NCBI GenBank assembly: GCA_963932465.1
Contig: OZ010790.1
Span: 350,945,087-351,009,086 of the forward strand
Length of the DNA stretch: 64,000 nt
From: Maratus speciosus
Taxonomy: Eukaryota; Arthropoda; Arachnida; Araneae; Salticidae
Direction of reading: 5' to 3'
Shown here: positions 35,948 to 47,699 of the stretch, one piece after another
How the letters are laid out: each line of letters begins with the position of its first letter
Position numbering within the stretch: position 1 is the stretch's first letter
Notes under the pieces: model-generated
Told to the model about the DNA's origin: nothing
The model's input: only the letters and a program-made list of their open reading frames with translations
Database searches by the model: none
Made by a program: the position numbers and the translations under genes

Positions 35948-37862
35948 CTGACCTATGTCACACTGTAACTCTCGTATTTATGAACCGATTTGGATGTAAT
36001 TCAGTATGTACATAGTACATACCAATGTCTCGACCGAGTTCGTTGGTCAGCTTCATCCGCCATTTTGTTTCAAAATGGCGGCCATTTAAAAAAATTTAAA
36101 AAATTTAAAATTTGAAATGTGGTACCAAAAAATTGAAAATGGAAAAATATTTTTTTCTTATGTATTTGTCCTTCATACAAAGACTCCGGAGCAGTTTTTG
36201 TTTCGTCGATATCTTAAAAAATGGCTGAGTTATAGCATTTTGAATTTCTAGCGTGGCTGACATTTTGAAAAGTCCTGAAATTTGTCACGCGATAAAAGGC
36301 GTATTTATGAACCGATTTGGATGTAACTTCGTTTATACATAGTACATATCAATGTCTCGACCGAGTTCGTTGGCCAGCTTCATACGCCATCTTGTTTAAA
36401 AATGGCGACCATTTAAATTTTTAAGAAAAATTTAAATTTGAAATGTGGCACCAAAAAATTGAAAATTGAAAAATTATTTTTTACTTATGTGTTTGACCTT
36501 GATAAAAAGATTCGGGAGCAGTTTTTGTTTCGTTTGTATCTTAAAAAATGGCTGAGTAATAGCATTTTGAATTTCTAGCGTGGCTGACATTTTGAAACGT
36601 CCTGATTTTTCTCACGTAATAACAGACGTATTTATGAACCGATTTGGATGTCCCTTGGTGCGTACATAGTACATACAAATATCTCGACCGAGTTCGTTGG
36701 CCAACTTCATCCGCCATCTTGTTTCAAAATTGCGGCCATTTAAAAATTTTTTAAAAATTTTAAATTTAAAATCAGATATCAAAAAATTTGAAAATGAAAA
36801 AGATTTTTTTCGTATGTGTATGATTTTAATACAAAGATTCCGGAACAGGTTATGTTTCGTCTATATCTAAAAAAATGGCTGAGTTATAGTATTTTGAATT
36901 TCTATTGTGGCTGACATTTTAAAACGACCTCATTTTTGTTACTCGATAACAGGCGTATTTATGAACCGATTTGGATGTAACTTGGTCTGTGAATAGTACA
37001 TACCAATGTATCGACCGAGTTCGTTGGCCAGCTTCATCCGCCATCTTGTTTCAAAAGGGTTGCCATTTAAATAAAAATTAATTTAAAATTTAAAATGAGG
37101 TATTAAAGAATTGGAAAATGAAAAAGATTTTTTTATGTGTTTGGCCTTGATACAAAGATTCTGGAGCAATTTTGGTTTCTGAAAATTTGTTTTTTTGTTT
37201 ATATCTTAAAAAATGGTTGAATTATAACACTTTGAATTTCTAGCATGGCTAACACTTTGAAACGATCTTGTATTTGTCACGCGATATCACACGTATTCGC
37301 CTATTTCCATGGAAGAAGGCATGTCGATAGTATACATCAATATCTCGACTAAGTTCGCTCGCCAGCTTCATCAGCCATCTTGTTTCAAAATGGCGGCCAT
37401 TAAATTAAAAATATATATATTTAAAGTGAGGTGCAAAAAAATTAAAATTTGAAAAAGGTTTCTTTCTTAAGTATTTGACCTTGATATAAGGATTCAGGAG
37501 CATTTTTTGTTTGCCTTTATCTTAAAAAATGGCTCAGATATAGCAGTTTCAATTTCTAATGTGGGTGACATTTTGAAATCTCTGATATTTGCCTGCGACA
37601 GCACTCGTATATATCAACCGATTCCGATGTGAGTGAGCATGTTCACAGCAATTACTAAGGTCTCGACCAAGTTCACTGGTTAGCCTCATCCACCATGTTG
37701 TCTTAAAATGGCAGGCACTTTAAGAAATCGCCGAATTTGGCAGCCAAATATAAGTTACTTTAAATAAAAGCAGCTTGGATAAAGCTGACTAATTTCGTGA
37801 AATTCTCATTCATAATGATTTAGTATTGATAAAAATTAGTATTGAATCTCCTATATTCGGTT

Positions 37863-37968
37863 TTTCACTAAATTGAGCTTCGTGTGTTTGAATAATATAA
37901 GTTGGCTTTTTTAAAATAAGGAATATGAAAGCTACCTCTTCCTCCCGGCACTGGCCGGAAGGACTTTT
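37863..37968 (+). repeat. Array tail segment, direct copy 2
   Basis: Same words as the tail at 34536-34652. It ends the third forward unit series and is followed at once by inverted units. Confidence 0.8.
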
Positions 37969-38884
37969 TTTAGATATAGACGAAACAAAACCTGTTCCGG
38001 AATCTTTGTATTAAGGTCAAACACATACGAAAAAGCTCTTTTTCATTTTCCAATTTTTTGGTATCTCATTTTAAATTTAATTTTTAATTTTTTTTTAATG
38101 GCCGCCATTTTGAAATAAGATGGCGGATGAAGCTGGCCAACGAACTCGGTTGAGTTATTTGTATGTACTATGTACACACCAAGGTACATCCAAATCGGTT
38201 CATAAATATGTCTGTTATCACGTGGCAAAAATCAGGGCGTTTCAAAATGTCAGCCACACTAGAAATTCAAAATGCTATAACTCAGCCATTTTTTAAGATA
38301 TAGACGAAACAAAAACTGCTCCCGAATCTTTTTATCGAGGTCAAACACATAAGAAAAAAATATTTTTTCAATTTTCAATTTTTTGGTACCACATTTCTAA
38401 TTTAAATTTTTCTTAAAATTTTAAATGGCCGCCATTTTTAAACAAAATGGCGGATGAAGCTGGCCAACGAACTCGGTCGAGACATTGGTCTGTACTATGT
38501 ATAAACGAAGTTACATCCAAATCGGATCATAAATACGCCTTTTATCGCGTGACAAAATTCAGGACGTTTCAAAATGTCAGCTACGCTAGAAATTCAAAAT
38601 GCTATAACTCAGCCATTTTTTAAGATATAGACAAAACAAAAACTGCTGCGGAGTCTTTGTATAAAGGTCAAATACATAAGAAAAAAATATTTTGCCATTT
38701 TCAATTTTTTGGTACCACATTTCAAATTTAAAATTTTTTTAAAATTTTTAAATGGCCGCCATTTTGAAACAAAATGGCGGATGAAGATGGCCAACGAACT
38801 CGGTCGAGACATTGGTATGTACTATGTACACACCGAATTACATCCAAATCGGTTCATAAATACGAGAGTTACAGTGTGACATAG

Positions 38885-38885
38885 G

Positions 38886-38940
<55 letters not shown>
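38885..38940. repeat. (TA)n microsatellite of the inverted block
   Basis: Alternating TA between the inverted units and the inverted header. Confidence 0.9.
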
Positions 38941-38941
<1 letters not shown>

Positions 38942-39035
38942 ATTTTGAACGGAGGGTGGTTTCGGGGTCTGGGGGTCATGATCGATGATAATATACCAAA
39001 ATTTTTTGAAATCGCTTTCCTCCGAACGGCTGCAA

Positions 39036-39065
39036 TAGGTAGCTTTTTGTAAAGAAATCTACCTA
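39036..39065. repeat. Header hairpin of the inverted block
   Basis: TAGGTAGCTTTTTGTAAAGA followed by AATCTACCTA, the reverse complement of the other headers with one stem change. It closes the array. Confidence 0.8.
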
Positions 39066-39580
39066 ATAAAACGTATAGTTGAAAAAAAAAAAACATGCAT
39101 GCTTTTGTTTTATAGCTTCCAGCTTTGTTACTTTTTTTTTTTCAATTTAAATAAACGTACTGGTACCAGATTTATTTTGTATAAATTAGATTTTAAATTA
39201 AACATACCGGTTTCGGTAACATATAGCTTAACCTTTTCAGTGCACTGTGGACGGTATGCTGTGGACCAAGCTCCATCTTAATAATTATTCTATGCTGTAT
39301 GTTTTTAAATTTTAAATATTTGACATTACGAATTTTTTGTTCGTTTGATTTTTGATAAAATGTAAAAAGTATAAACGATAAGGATTCAACTAAATGTAAA
39401 TATAAAATTTGATATAAAAAAACATTAAGGGGTCCCTTCCTTTTGATCTATGAAAATACAAGCAAAAGTTTGTGGACGGGCCACCGGGAAATTGATCACA
39501 TCTTAAAATATACATTAGTTTTAAAACCATATTTAACACATATTTAAATAACCTTCCTTTAACTCTTACAGTTCATAGAA
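39066..39580. other. AT-rich sequence, nothing recognised
   Basis: No gene or element supported. Confidence 0.35.
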
Positions 39581-39582
39581 TA

Positions 39583-40113
39583 CGGGGTGTTTCTAAATGA
39601 ACATCGGGGTTTAACGCTTGGTAGTAATTATTACATAAAACTTAAAATTATAATTAATCTATAAAATTAAAGAGCAACTCAAACAGTTTTACCTACAAAC
39701 TTACAAGTGTTTAATGATAGCACCTTTCGTCACACGGCACACATCACGTCTATAATTCAGTGCTTCTAAAACGTTGATTAGCAAAGAAGTTCTGTTCAGA
39801 CGCTCACTCGATCTGATTCCATGTGATTTCTACTTGTGGGGGTTCATAAAGGATCGTGTGTATGTGCCTCTACTACCAGTTGACCTTTGCAGCTACTGCA
39901 ACAATGACCCCACAAACACTAATCAACGTTTCGGAAGAACTGAGCTATCGAATTGTATGTCGTGTGACGAAAGGTGCTCACATTGAACACTCATAAGCTT
40001 GTAGGTAAATCTGTTTGAGTTGCTCTTTCATCTTATGTATAATTATAATTTTAAGTTTTATGTAATAAATACTACCGAGCTTTAAAACTCCGATATTCAT
40101 TTAGAAACACCCG
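39583..40113 (+). mobile_element. Mini-mariner, internally deleted (531 bp)
   Basis: The left end CGGGGTGTTTCTAAATGAAC and the reverse-complemented right end CGGGTGTTTCTAAATGAATA correspond and are flanked by TA (39581-39582, 40114-40115). The arms match inward for roughly 190 bases, through CATAAAACTTAAAATTATAA and GAGCAACTCAAACAG. The short interior encodes the C-terminal part of a mariner-type transposase, so this is a deletion derivative rather than an unrelated MITE. Confidence 0.85.
39795..40003 (+). pseudogene. Mariner transposase, C-terminal fragment
   Basis: RRSLDLIPCDFYLWGFIKDR followed by VYVPLLPVDL (from about 39799) matches the block around the last catalytic aspartate of mariner-type transposases (usual form SPDLTPCDFFLWG). 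After a frame change the text continues MTPQTLINVSEELSYRIVCR and GAHIEHS to the stop. The first two acidic residues are missing. The terminal residues lie inside the right TIR arm, and the left arm carries their inverted copy. Confidence 0.75.
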
Positions 40114-40115
40114 TA

Positions 40116-40484
40116 TTTTTATGTCTTCATCATAAAATAATATTAAGGAATTATAAAAGGTATTTTTTTCTCGGAGAAATGTCTGATATAGTCTTAAGCG
40201 CAGCACAACATGAACCTGAAACAACATAATTGCCTGAAATCGCTTTATATACAGAGTAAAATAGCTTTTAATTAAAAGGACGAACCCTAGTTACTTTAAA
40301 TTTTGTCTTTATCTAAAACATACATAGATATATGAATAAAAACAAAATTTTGCACCTTTTTTATAAATAGTTATTCATAATTTAAAAACTTATTGCATAA
40401 AAGCGATAATAGTTCGTCATTTTAAGCATTTGTATGTATGTAACTGATGACTAATTTTTATTATATTCTAGCCAGCCGTTTTGG
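40116..40484. other. AT-rich sequence; diverged edge of the next repeat
   Basis: The end (about 40380-40484) resembles the 367-bp unit at low identity (AAGCGATAATAGTTCGTCAT, GCCAGCCGTTTTGGAG), so an older third copy is likely. Confidence 0.45.
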
Positions 40485-41218
40485 AGCAATTATGCGCTCG
40501 CAAATTGAACAAAAGCATTTTGAGAAAATTCAGTATAAAGATAAAATTTATTTAAAAAACTTATGGTACAAAATATCTTTATGTATTTAAGCATTTATAT
40601 ATATATTTACTTACCTAATAAAATAAAAACCTAAATTTAAAAAGTTATATTATAAAAAATAGTAAATACTGTGCTCTAAAGCAAGCAAACTCAAAGTACA
40701 TACACAAATAAAATTTACTGATACAACAATTTTCTATATAATTATTTATAGTTAAAAAACATTTAAATAAAAGTTATAATAGTTCGCCAATTCCAACAGT
40801 TGCATGTAAGAGCTGTTATTTTTTTTATAAAATTTTAATCAACCATTTCGGAGCAATTATGCGCTCGCAAATTGAACAAAAGCATTTTGAGAAAATTCAG
40901 TATAAAGATAAAATTTATTTAAAAAACTTATGGTACAAAATATCTTTATGTATTTAAGCATTTATATATATATTTACTTACCTAATTAAATAAAAACCTA
41001 AATTTAAAAAGTTATATTATAAAAAATAGTAAATACTGTGCTCTAAAGCAAGCAAACTCAAAGTACATACACAAATAAAATTTACTGATACAACAATTTT
41101 CTATATAATTATTTATAGTTAAAAAACATTTAAATAAAAGTTATAATAGTTCGCCAATTCCAACAGTTGCATGTAAGAGCTGTTATTTTTTTTATAAAAT
41201 TTTAATCAACCATTTCGG
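40485..41218. repeat. Near-identical tandem duplication, unit 367 bp
   Basis: Unit 1 (40485-40851) and unit 2 (40852-41218) both start GAGCAATTATGCGCTCGCAA and end AACCATTTCG. The one difference I see is CCTAATAAAATAAA versus CCTAATTAAATAAA. Diverged partial copies flank the pair (40380-40484 and 41219-41360). There is no coding content. Confidence 0.9.
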
Positions 41219-41360
41219 AGAAATCATGCGCGCAATAGAATCGTAGAAACGAAAATTCAGTTTTTTATCACATCATTTTCGTAAATAATTATTCATTATT
41301 AAAAAAATAAAATACCTACATAAAAGGGATAATACTTCATTATCTTCACCATTTGTATGT

Positions 41361-43460
41361 TATGAAAGACATGTTAAATTATCAATAGTCTTTATTCAAA
41401 ATATCTACAATTTTTTCGCCTAATAATCTTCACTATATTTAAGCACGGAATATTGGTAATTACAAAAATCGAAGATGAATATTTTATATTTTTATATTAA
41501 AAATTTCCGAAATTAGATTCACGAGGTAAAATTGAGAAGATACCAGTCACAGTATCTTAGACTTTCCTAAAATTTTCAATTTTACTTATAAATTTACATA
41601 AAACTGAAAAGAAGCATGGGTGTCCTGTAAATTTACTCTGTTAAAGCAGAAACATTAAAGTCATTTACCTGTCATTTTTTCTTTGTATCTTTTACGAGAG
41701 ATGGATTAGGGAAAGATAACGGACATTGGGCCGCAAAAGGACCAACACACGACTACAGATGTTTGAAAATGACATGTTAAAATATTTTTCTCTTTTTATA
41801 AGAGTATGAATTTGTACAATTCTTCATTCATTAGGAAAATTAACAACTTATTTTATAAATTTAAAAGAGTTCTTTTATACATTTAGGAATATGAATTTCC
41901 ATTAACAAAATTGACATGTACTAATACAGAAATAGTTATCATCCTAGTTTTCGAGAGTTGGTTTCAGTATTTATCTTCAATACGAAATAAAAGTATATCT
42001 ATGCATATAGCTTACGGTCACAAAAATTTCATTTTGCAATAGTTCGACGATTAAACAGGCATTCATCTCACATTGTCTAAAAGATATTCGTACAGGTTCA
42101 GCAAAAGATGATTTGGGTACATTCAACCAGATTTAACGAACGGATTTAATGAGAAAAGTGAAGTACTTTATTCTGGTTTTTATCCATTTCGATAAATTTC
42201 TAAACATTGAAATACACTAACAGCTATATAAGTTTTCAAAGCGTTACCTCTTTTAATTTCCGCCAATTTAGGATAAAAGAAACTACGATCAATATTTGTA
42301 AAAATTCAAACATTCTTTTCATTCAAGGATTGCATGATTTATCAGGTCCTTGTCATTAACGAAACATAAAAATATTCATATAACTATCGTGAAAAGTAGC
42401 TAAGAATATAATTCACCCAATTTCATTAACATATTTAATCTACAAAGTAACATACTTTCTCTGCTTTAAATCTTTCTCTCTCCAAATCTCTTTTTTGTGC
42501 TTAAAAAATTAAGAATATTTGTAAAAAATATTATCGCTTAATAATTTCATGAATGATTAGACCCTTGTCCTGTATATTACTTAAAATTAATGTTATACCT
42601 AACATGGGCAATTGTAAAAAAAATCACTGAACAAATATCACAATACATTTATTCAGCAAAGTAAAACTTCTTATTCTGCTTCAAATACTCTTTAATGAAT
42701 TTCGAGAGTATTATCATTTAAATTACAGAAAACGCAGGAAATGAATAATTAAATCTGAAAAGTTCCGAAGACGCTTCGTTTATGCATTCGCTGACGTACA
42801 CTTAAAAAAAATCAAATAAATTTCTCTTTCGAGTTGATGTTCTTTAATTTAACTTTGAAGGTACGTCATTATCTAACAGGGGATTAGTGGTAATATTAAA
42901 ATTCAATATCTGTTTCAATGATCTGGGAAAATCAAATTAAAGAAGTTTATTTAAATAAGTATTTCGATTTTAATATTTAAAAATGTTGCTTTTTGAACGT
43001 TATGGGTAGATGAACTCAATTGTGATTTGGCGACTACATGAATAAATGAAATTACTTAGAGGGTTTTATATTTTGAATAGGAAATTAGAGAAATAATAAA
43101 AAACCATATTTAAAATGAAATATTAAACTTGTACTTTCCTTTCTGCAAAAATAAATTATTTAGAACTGTGAATTGTACATTTTTTTTATTATTATTAAGC
43201 GACGATTCCACATTTAACTACTTTATTCTCTTATAAATTACTCAAAATACTTCTATAGCTGCCACTGAAAACAAAAATAGTAATACTAACAACAAATCAC
43301 TGAGTCATTCACGATATGTCATTTATAATATTAAAGGTGAAAAAGAACTTTTAAGATCTAAATCGATAGTTATGTTCCTCATCGCTGACCCGCAAGAAAG
43401 TGACATATCTCGACAAAAGGATATTTTGCAGGAGAGGCAAATGAATATTTACATGACTAT
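41361..43460. other. AT-rich sequence, nothing recognised
   Basis: About 2.1 kb without a supported gene, repeat boundary or RNA. Confidence 0.4.
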
Positions 43461-43606
43461 CCGCCCTTTACGACCAGTTTGGTCTCCGTTAGATGTGTGC
43501 TAAGTGTTGTACCATGTTACTGTTATCCAAAATTTAATTTACTTTCTCAATACTTCGCCAAATTAGAAGTTTCTAGTAGAGAAATCAAGAACTCCGTATT
43601 TTTATG

Positions 43607-43900
43607 GGTACTACTTGGTTATTCCGTCGACCAAAAATATATCGCCAAATTATAAGATTAAATATCAATAATGGTTGATCGAAATGTCATATTTGCTTGT
43701 TTTTAAGCAAGTTACACGTGTTTACGTCATCAAGTTAGTTTTATTTCGACGTTTTATTTGTATTTTTATTAATGTTATACTAATTTATTTGTTCTTTCGC
43801 TATTTAAAATAAAAATTATGTCAATTTGTATAATTTGGCGAGTGGTTTGGCGATTTATATAATTTGGCGAAATGGGTGGACGGTATAACTAAGTAGTACC
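43607..43900 (+). mobile_element. hAT-like MITE with 8-bp TSD TTTTTATG (294 bp)
   Basis: The left end GGTACTACTTGGTTATTCCG and reverse-complemented right end GGTACTACTTAGTTATACCG correspond. TTTTTATG is duplicated exactly at 43599-43606 and 43901-43908. The paralogous repeat at 51221-51240 has an uninterrupted single copy (GGTATTTTTATGTTAGCCG). The 8-bp duplication points to hAT. There is no coding sequence. Confidence 0.92.
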
Positions 43901-44137
43901 TTTTTATGCTAGCCAAGTGCAAGTGATAAATCATCTAACATTGTCTTTCCAATCGCATTTTTTCAGATTTCATTAAATTTATCTAAAATATAATAATTTC
44001 ATCCATTTTATTTAAAATACATAATTTTAATTTGAAATTCATGACTTTCACTTTTTCTTTCCCCTTTTTTAAGAAAAAGAAAAGAAAATAATAAATAATA
44101 CCAAAAACCATGAATTTTAATTTCAATATCAAAGCAT

Positions 44138-44384
44138 TGTTTTAATTTACCACGTGAAAAATAAAAAATGTAAAAAATGGTGACCTGGCATATAAAAAGC
44201 GAAGCGGTCAGCACGGAACTATTGATAACAGTCACATGACTTAGGCTATTATTATAGAGATGTTTTAATTTACCACGTGAAAAATAAAAAAATGTAAAAA
44301 ATGGTGACCTGGCTTATGAAAAGCGAAGCGGTCAGCCCGGAACTATTGATGACAGTCACATGACTTAGGCTATTATTATAGAGA
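44138..44384 (+). repeat. Tandem duplication of a 123-bp block
   Basis: TGTTTTAATTTACCACGTGA to TTAGGCTATTATTATAGAGA appears at 44138-44260 and again at 44261-44384 with few differences (GCATATAAAAAGC versus GCTTATGAAAAGC). The block is the terminal part of R1. Confidence 0.85.
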
Positions 44385-44487
44385 TTTTACTGCAACATGA
44401 AATTATAGCACTTAGCTCTGCATGCAGGAACAAAAACGTACATAAGAGCATAAAACCCTTAAGAATGAAGACAGAGATGAGGATAAG

Positions 44488-44562
44488 CTACGCTCGCCAA
44501 CCCCCGTTCAGACACATCCATTGGTTGTTTTCGTGTTTGATTCACAATCCGTTGCCTGTTAT
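44488..44562. repeat. Internally deleted copy of the 12.73-kb repeat
   Basis: GCTACGCTCGCCAACCCCCG is followed almost directly by CCATTGGTTGTTTTCGTGTT, which at 12.7-12.96 kb are separated by about 160 bases. Confidence 0.45.
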
Positions 44563-44569
44563 ATATAAA

Positions 44570-44830
44570 ATCTGTCCCAAACTGTAAGATTAAATGCCAA
44601 TAATGGTTGATCGTAAATGTCACATTCACTTGACTTTAAGGACGTTACACGTGTTTACGCCATCAAGTAATTTTTATTTCGACATTTTATTTGTATTTTT
44701 ATTAATATTATACTAATTTATTTGTTCTTTCGTTATTTAAAATAAAAAATTATGTCAATTTGTATAATTTGGCGAGTGGTTTGGTGATTTATATAATTTG
44801 GCGAAATTGGTCGACGGGAGAAGTAGTACC
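44570..44830 (+). mobile_element. hAT-like MITE, third copy, left end lost
   Basis: The right end GGTCGACGGGAGAAGTAGTACC at 44809-44830 is followed by ATTAAAAC (44831-44838), the reverse complement of the GTTTTAAT duplication of the 24944 copy. The left part joins foreign sequence after AAAATCTGTC, so about 30 terminal bases and one target copy are missing. Confidence 0.7.
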
Positions 44831-45635
44831 ATTAAAACATTGTTTTGAAGCTGAAATTAAATGTCATGATTTGTGGTATCGTCATATACGCACAGGGTTT
44901 GGCGTGCATTTTTTTTAGGACAATTTGCCCAAAGCCTCGTTTTGAAATACCAGTTACATATGTATTTTTAAATTATTTTCTGTTATTTTTACGAAGAATT
45001 AACAATAAATAAAAAAAAAGTTTAATTAATCATTATAGAACAAAAAAAAAACTATAACTTTTTTTGTAAATAAAAAAAAATTCAAATAAACATTTATTAA
45101 TAAATAAGCAACAATAGCCGGGTTACCATGTCAGGAAAAATAACGTCATTTTTGCACCAATTAGGCACAGCATTGCGTATATGACATATGCGTCTAATAT
45201 TTTTCTTTTCATTTCGTTTAAAAAAAAAAAGAAAGAAGTGAAGGCCATTTATTTTAAATGTTTCAGTTTTAAATGAAAGTTTTGTATTAAAGAAAATGAT
45301 ATGAAATACAAATTGAATTACGAATAAAAGTAACATGATACATTTCTTAGCATACATTTAAAGGAGGCCAAACTGGTCGCTAAATTAGTTTAAAATAATA
45401 ACCTTTTCTAAAATATGAAAACAAATATCTGTTAAGATTAAAATTTGAGTTGCCATCATTAGAGAAAAATATGCAAAAGTAGAAAAAAATTAATATTTCA
45501 AAAACTATTTCGAATTTAAAAATTCTTATACCAGTTTTGAGATCTGCGGTCATTAGGGATTTTTTGTGTTAATTTCATCACAGAGTATTCCGTATTTTAG
45601 GAAAAACGCCATGAAACATAATCAGTTGTTTAATC

Positions 45636-45742
45636 AGTCGTTTCATAGAATCGTTTCATAAATTCGCTACGTTTCAATCGTTTCATAGAATCGTTTTATA
45701 AATTCGTTTCATGAAATCCGTTTCATAAATTCGTTTCATTAG
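45636..45742. repeat. Minisatellite of CGTTTCATARAWTCG units
   Basis: Words like CGTTTCATAGAATCG and CGTTTCATAAATTCG repeat six or seven times, versus two or three at the homologous position 24110-24170. Confidence 0.7.
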
Positions 45743-45770
45743 GATTTTATATATGGGTAGATTTATTTAT

Positions 45771-47610
45771 TTGTATAAAAAGTACTTAAATTAATCTAAA
45801 TCTCTTAGAAATTTTTGAGAGTGTAAGCCAGTACGGTAGAAGGACGATCAATCACCAAATATCCCGACGGAAAATTTAAAAGCTAATTAGAAAAATTAAG
45901 ACATTGAACAGTGGGAATCGGGTGGGCTTTGAGGTGTAATTACCGTTTAAAAAAATAACTGCTGAACAATTTTCTCTTTCATCCTCGTGGGCAGTCAAAT
46001 AAGTTCATTCCAGCTTTCCTGCGCAAATTAGCTAACAATAATGGCCCATATGAAGAAGTTTGTTCTTTAAAAGGCCGCATTATGTCACGTAAAGTGGAAA
46101 AATGGTATCCAGGTATGGAATAAAAAAAAACTCCAGTATATTACGACGATGTTGATTTTTATTAAGTCCTGAAAAGCCGAGGGGGAGAGGTACAAGAAGG
46201 GAAAATAATAAGCCTCTTCTTAAAGCAACATCACGAGGCAAGCATCAGGGAAAAAGTGGGTTGATTACGCGGTTACAATCCACGTGCTTGGCGAAATACA
46301 ATATCGCCAATCTACAAGTATTTGCGCCATGCACCAGGGACACACAAAACATTGGCTGGTAAAAGAATCGCCAAATACATGCGGTGAACTTAATACATAT
46401 TTGAATTGTATAGGGGAAGTATATTTTGACGTCACCAAATTCCTGTCGTCTGGGAAAAGAAAGATTCACTGTACATTGATACTAATGCGGTTAAGTAAAA
46501 ACAGAAAAATGTTTCTGGATAAGGACCAAGGGTGAAAAACTGAGAGAGTCGTTAAGCGAAACAAAGGCATGAGAATGTATTTTCTAAAACAGATGTGATG
46601 GCAGACCTTAGCTTGTATGCAGATTGCAGTTCCCACAAAAATATGCAGCATTCACATACGTATGACAAAAACGGTCTAGATTTTAAAGCGCAGTGCAAAA
46701 ATAAATCTAATGAATAAATTACATGTTAAGGGAATTTAATGATGAGTTAAGATTCATGACCAAATAAGGAAATGAAAGAAGATAAAATGCTTTTGCTACT
46801 AACGGATAGCAGTAACGTTTTTCTACAAGGTTAAATTTTATGTGAGAAAATATCACAAAGTAGGATTGAAGATTGAATCATTGGTTTTATTTTACTAAAG
46901 AAATGAGTAACTAGAATAGCTTAATTTAGATGTGAGGGACTATTAATACAAACGATATAGTTTTTTGAATGTTAAATTTAATTTAGGGGCTGCACTGTGT
47001 GATTCTAGTGTACAAAATAATTAAAGTATTAAGCAGAATTTTAAGTGAACTTACGGGAGGGAGGGATAGAACGAAAACATATATAACAGAATAGTCGTTA
47101 TATATATCACGAAAGTGTATGTGTACTCTTCCCAATACTCCATCATTTTGAGAAAATGTGATTGTGAATACTTCCTGCTTGTCTCTCTTTCAGTGAGCAT
47201 AAAAAATGAAAAAACTACACTCTCTCTCCAACGATCGGCTCCGGCCGAGGGCTCGCCTTGCGAATAATACTCCGAACCTGGTGTCCAATTGATCAATAAA
47301 GAATATTTGCAGTATTCGGCTGGTCTCTCTCTCTGGAATATGGACTAATTCGTTCTTTTAATATTGTTTCACATCATTATCAACTCTAAAAGCCATCCGG
47401 ATAACTCAATACAACTGTACAGAAATCCCATTGCTTCTGTATAGCCCCCACCAAAAAAAAAAATAACTTTATTGATCTGTAAACTCTTTTCGAAAAGATT
47501 ATCTTTCTATATAATTCTCGGAAATTTTTCTGTAGAAAATTTCTCACGCCTTGCATTCAATAATATTTCAAATTTTAATTGCTTAAAAGGCGTACAGCCA
47601 ACAGATTGAA
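45771..47610. other. Unannotated sequence
   Basis: No gene is supported. The GC-richer patch at 47210-47340 (CGGCTCCGGCCGAGGGCTCG, then AATAAAGAATATTTGCAGT and GGTCTCTCTCTCTGG) has an LTR-like look, but no partner LTR or internal region was found. Confidence 0.35.
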
Positions 47611-47611
47611 A

Positions 47612-47690
47612 AAAGTGTGCAGGCCCTGACTCGAACCCGGGTCATTAGTTTAGAGCACAGACGTTCTACCAGCTGAACCACTTCGAACGA
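47612..47690 (-). repeat. tRNA-like SINE head or tRNA pseudogene
   Basis: On the minus strand TGGTTCAGCTGG (A box, 47669-47680) and GGTTCGAGTCA (B box, 47628-47638) lie at tRNA spacing, with CTCTAAA at the anticodon-loop position and a T6 pol III stop (47609-47614) just after the 3' end. The acceptor stem does not pair, and the T stem and anticodon stem each have mismatches, so it is not a functional tRNA. Confidence 0.6.
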
Positions 47691-47699
47691 CACCCAGCC

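Larger units (their letters stand above)
43462..44385 (+). repeat. Composite dispersed repeat R1, copy with nested MITE
   Basis: Starts CCGCCCTTTACGACCAGTTT and continues CTTCGCCAAATTAGAAG, AATCAAGAACTCCG; after the MITE at 43607-43900 it resumes with TTTTTATGCTAGCCAAGTGC and runs to the duplicated terminal block. The same order is found at 51083-51705. Confidence 0.75.
44570..45745 (-). repeat. Composite repeat R1, inverted copy
   Basis: The reverse complement of this segment follows 24086-25212 block by block: truncated MITE, AACAATGTTTTAAT junction, ACATATGTATTTTTAAATTA, GGCCAAACTGGTCGC, ATGACCGCAGATCTC-equivalent text, and the CGTTTCATAGAATCG run. The latter is expanded here. Confidence 0.75.

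Noticed and set aside
45097..45357. 86-aa minus frame with similarity to the 24394-24582 frame
   Set aside because: The similarity comes from the inverted 1.1-kb DNA repeat; the frame is not preserved along the copies.
47051..47420. Solo LTR
   Set aside because: AATAAAG and a GC-richer patch look LTR-like, but no TG...CA limits, target duplication or second LTR could be shown.
47612..47690. Functional tRNA gene
   Set aside because: The acceptor stem does not pair, and the T and anticodon stems have mismatches, despite good A and B boxes.
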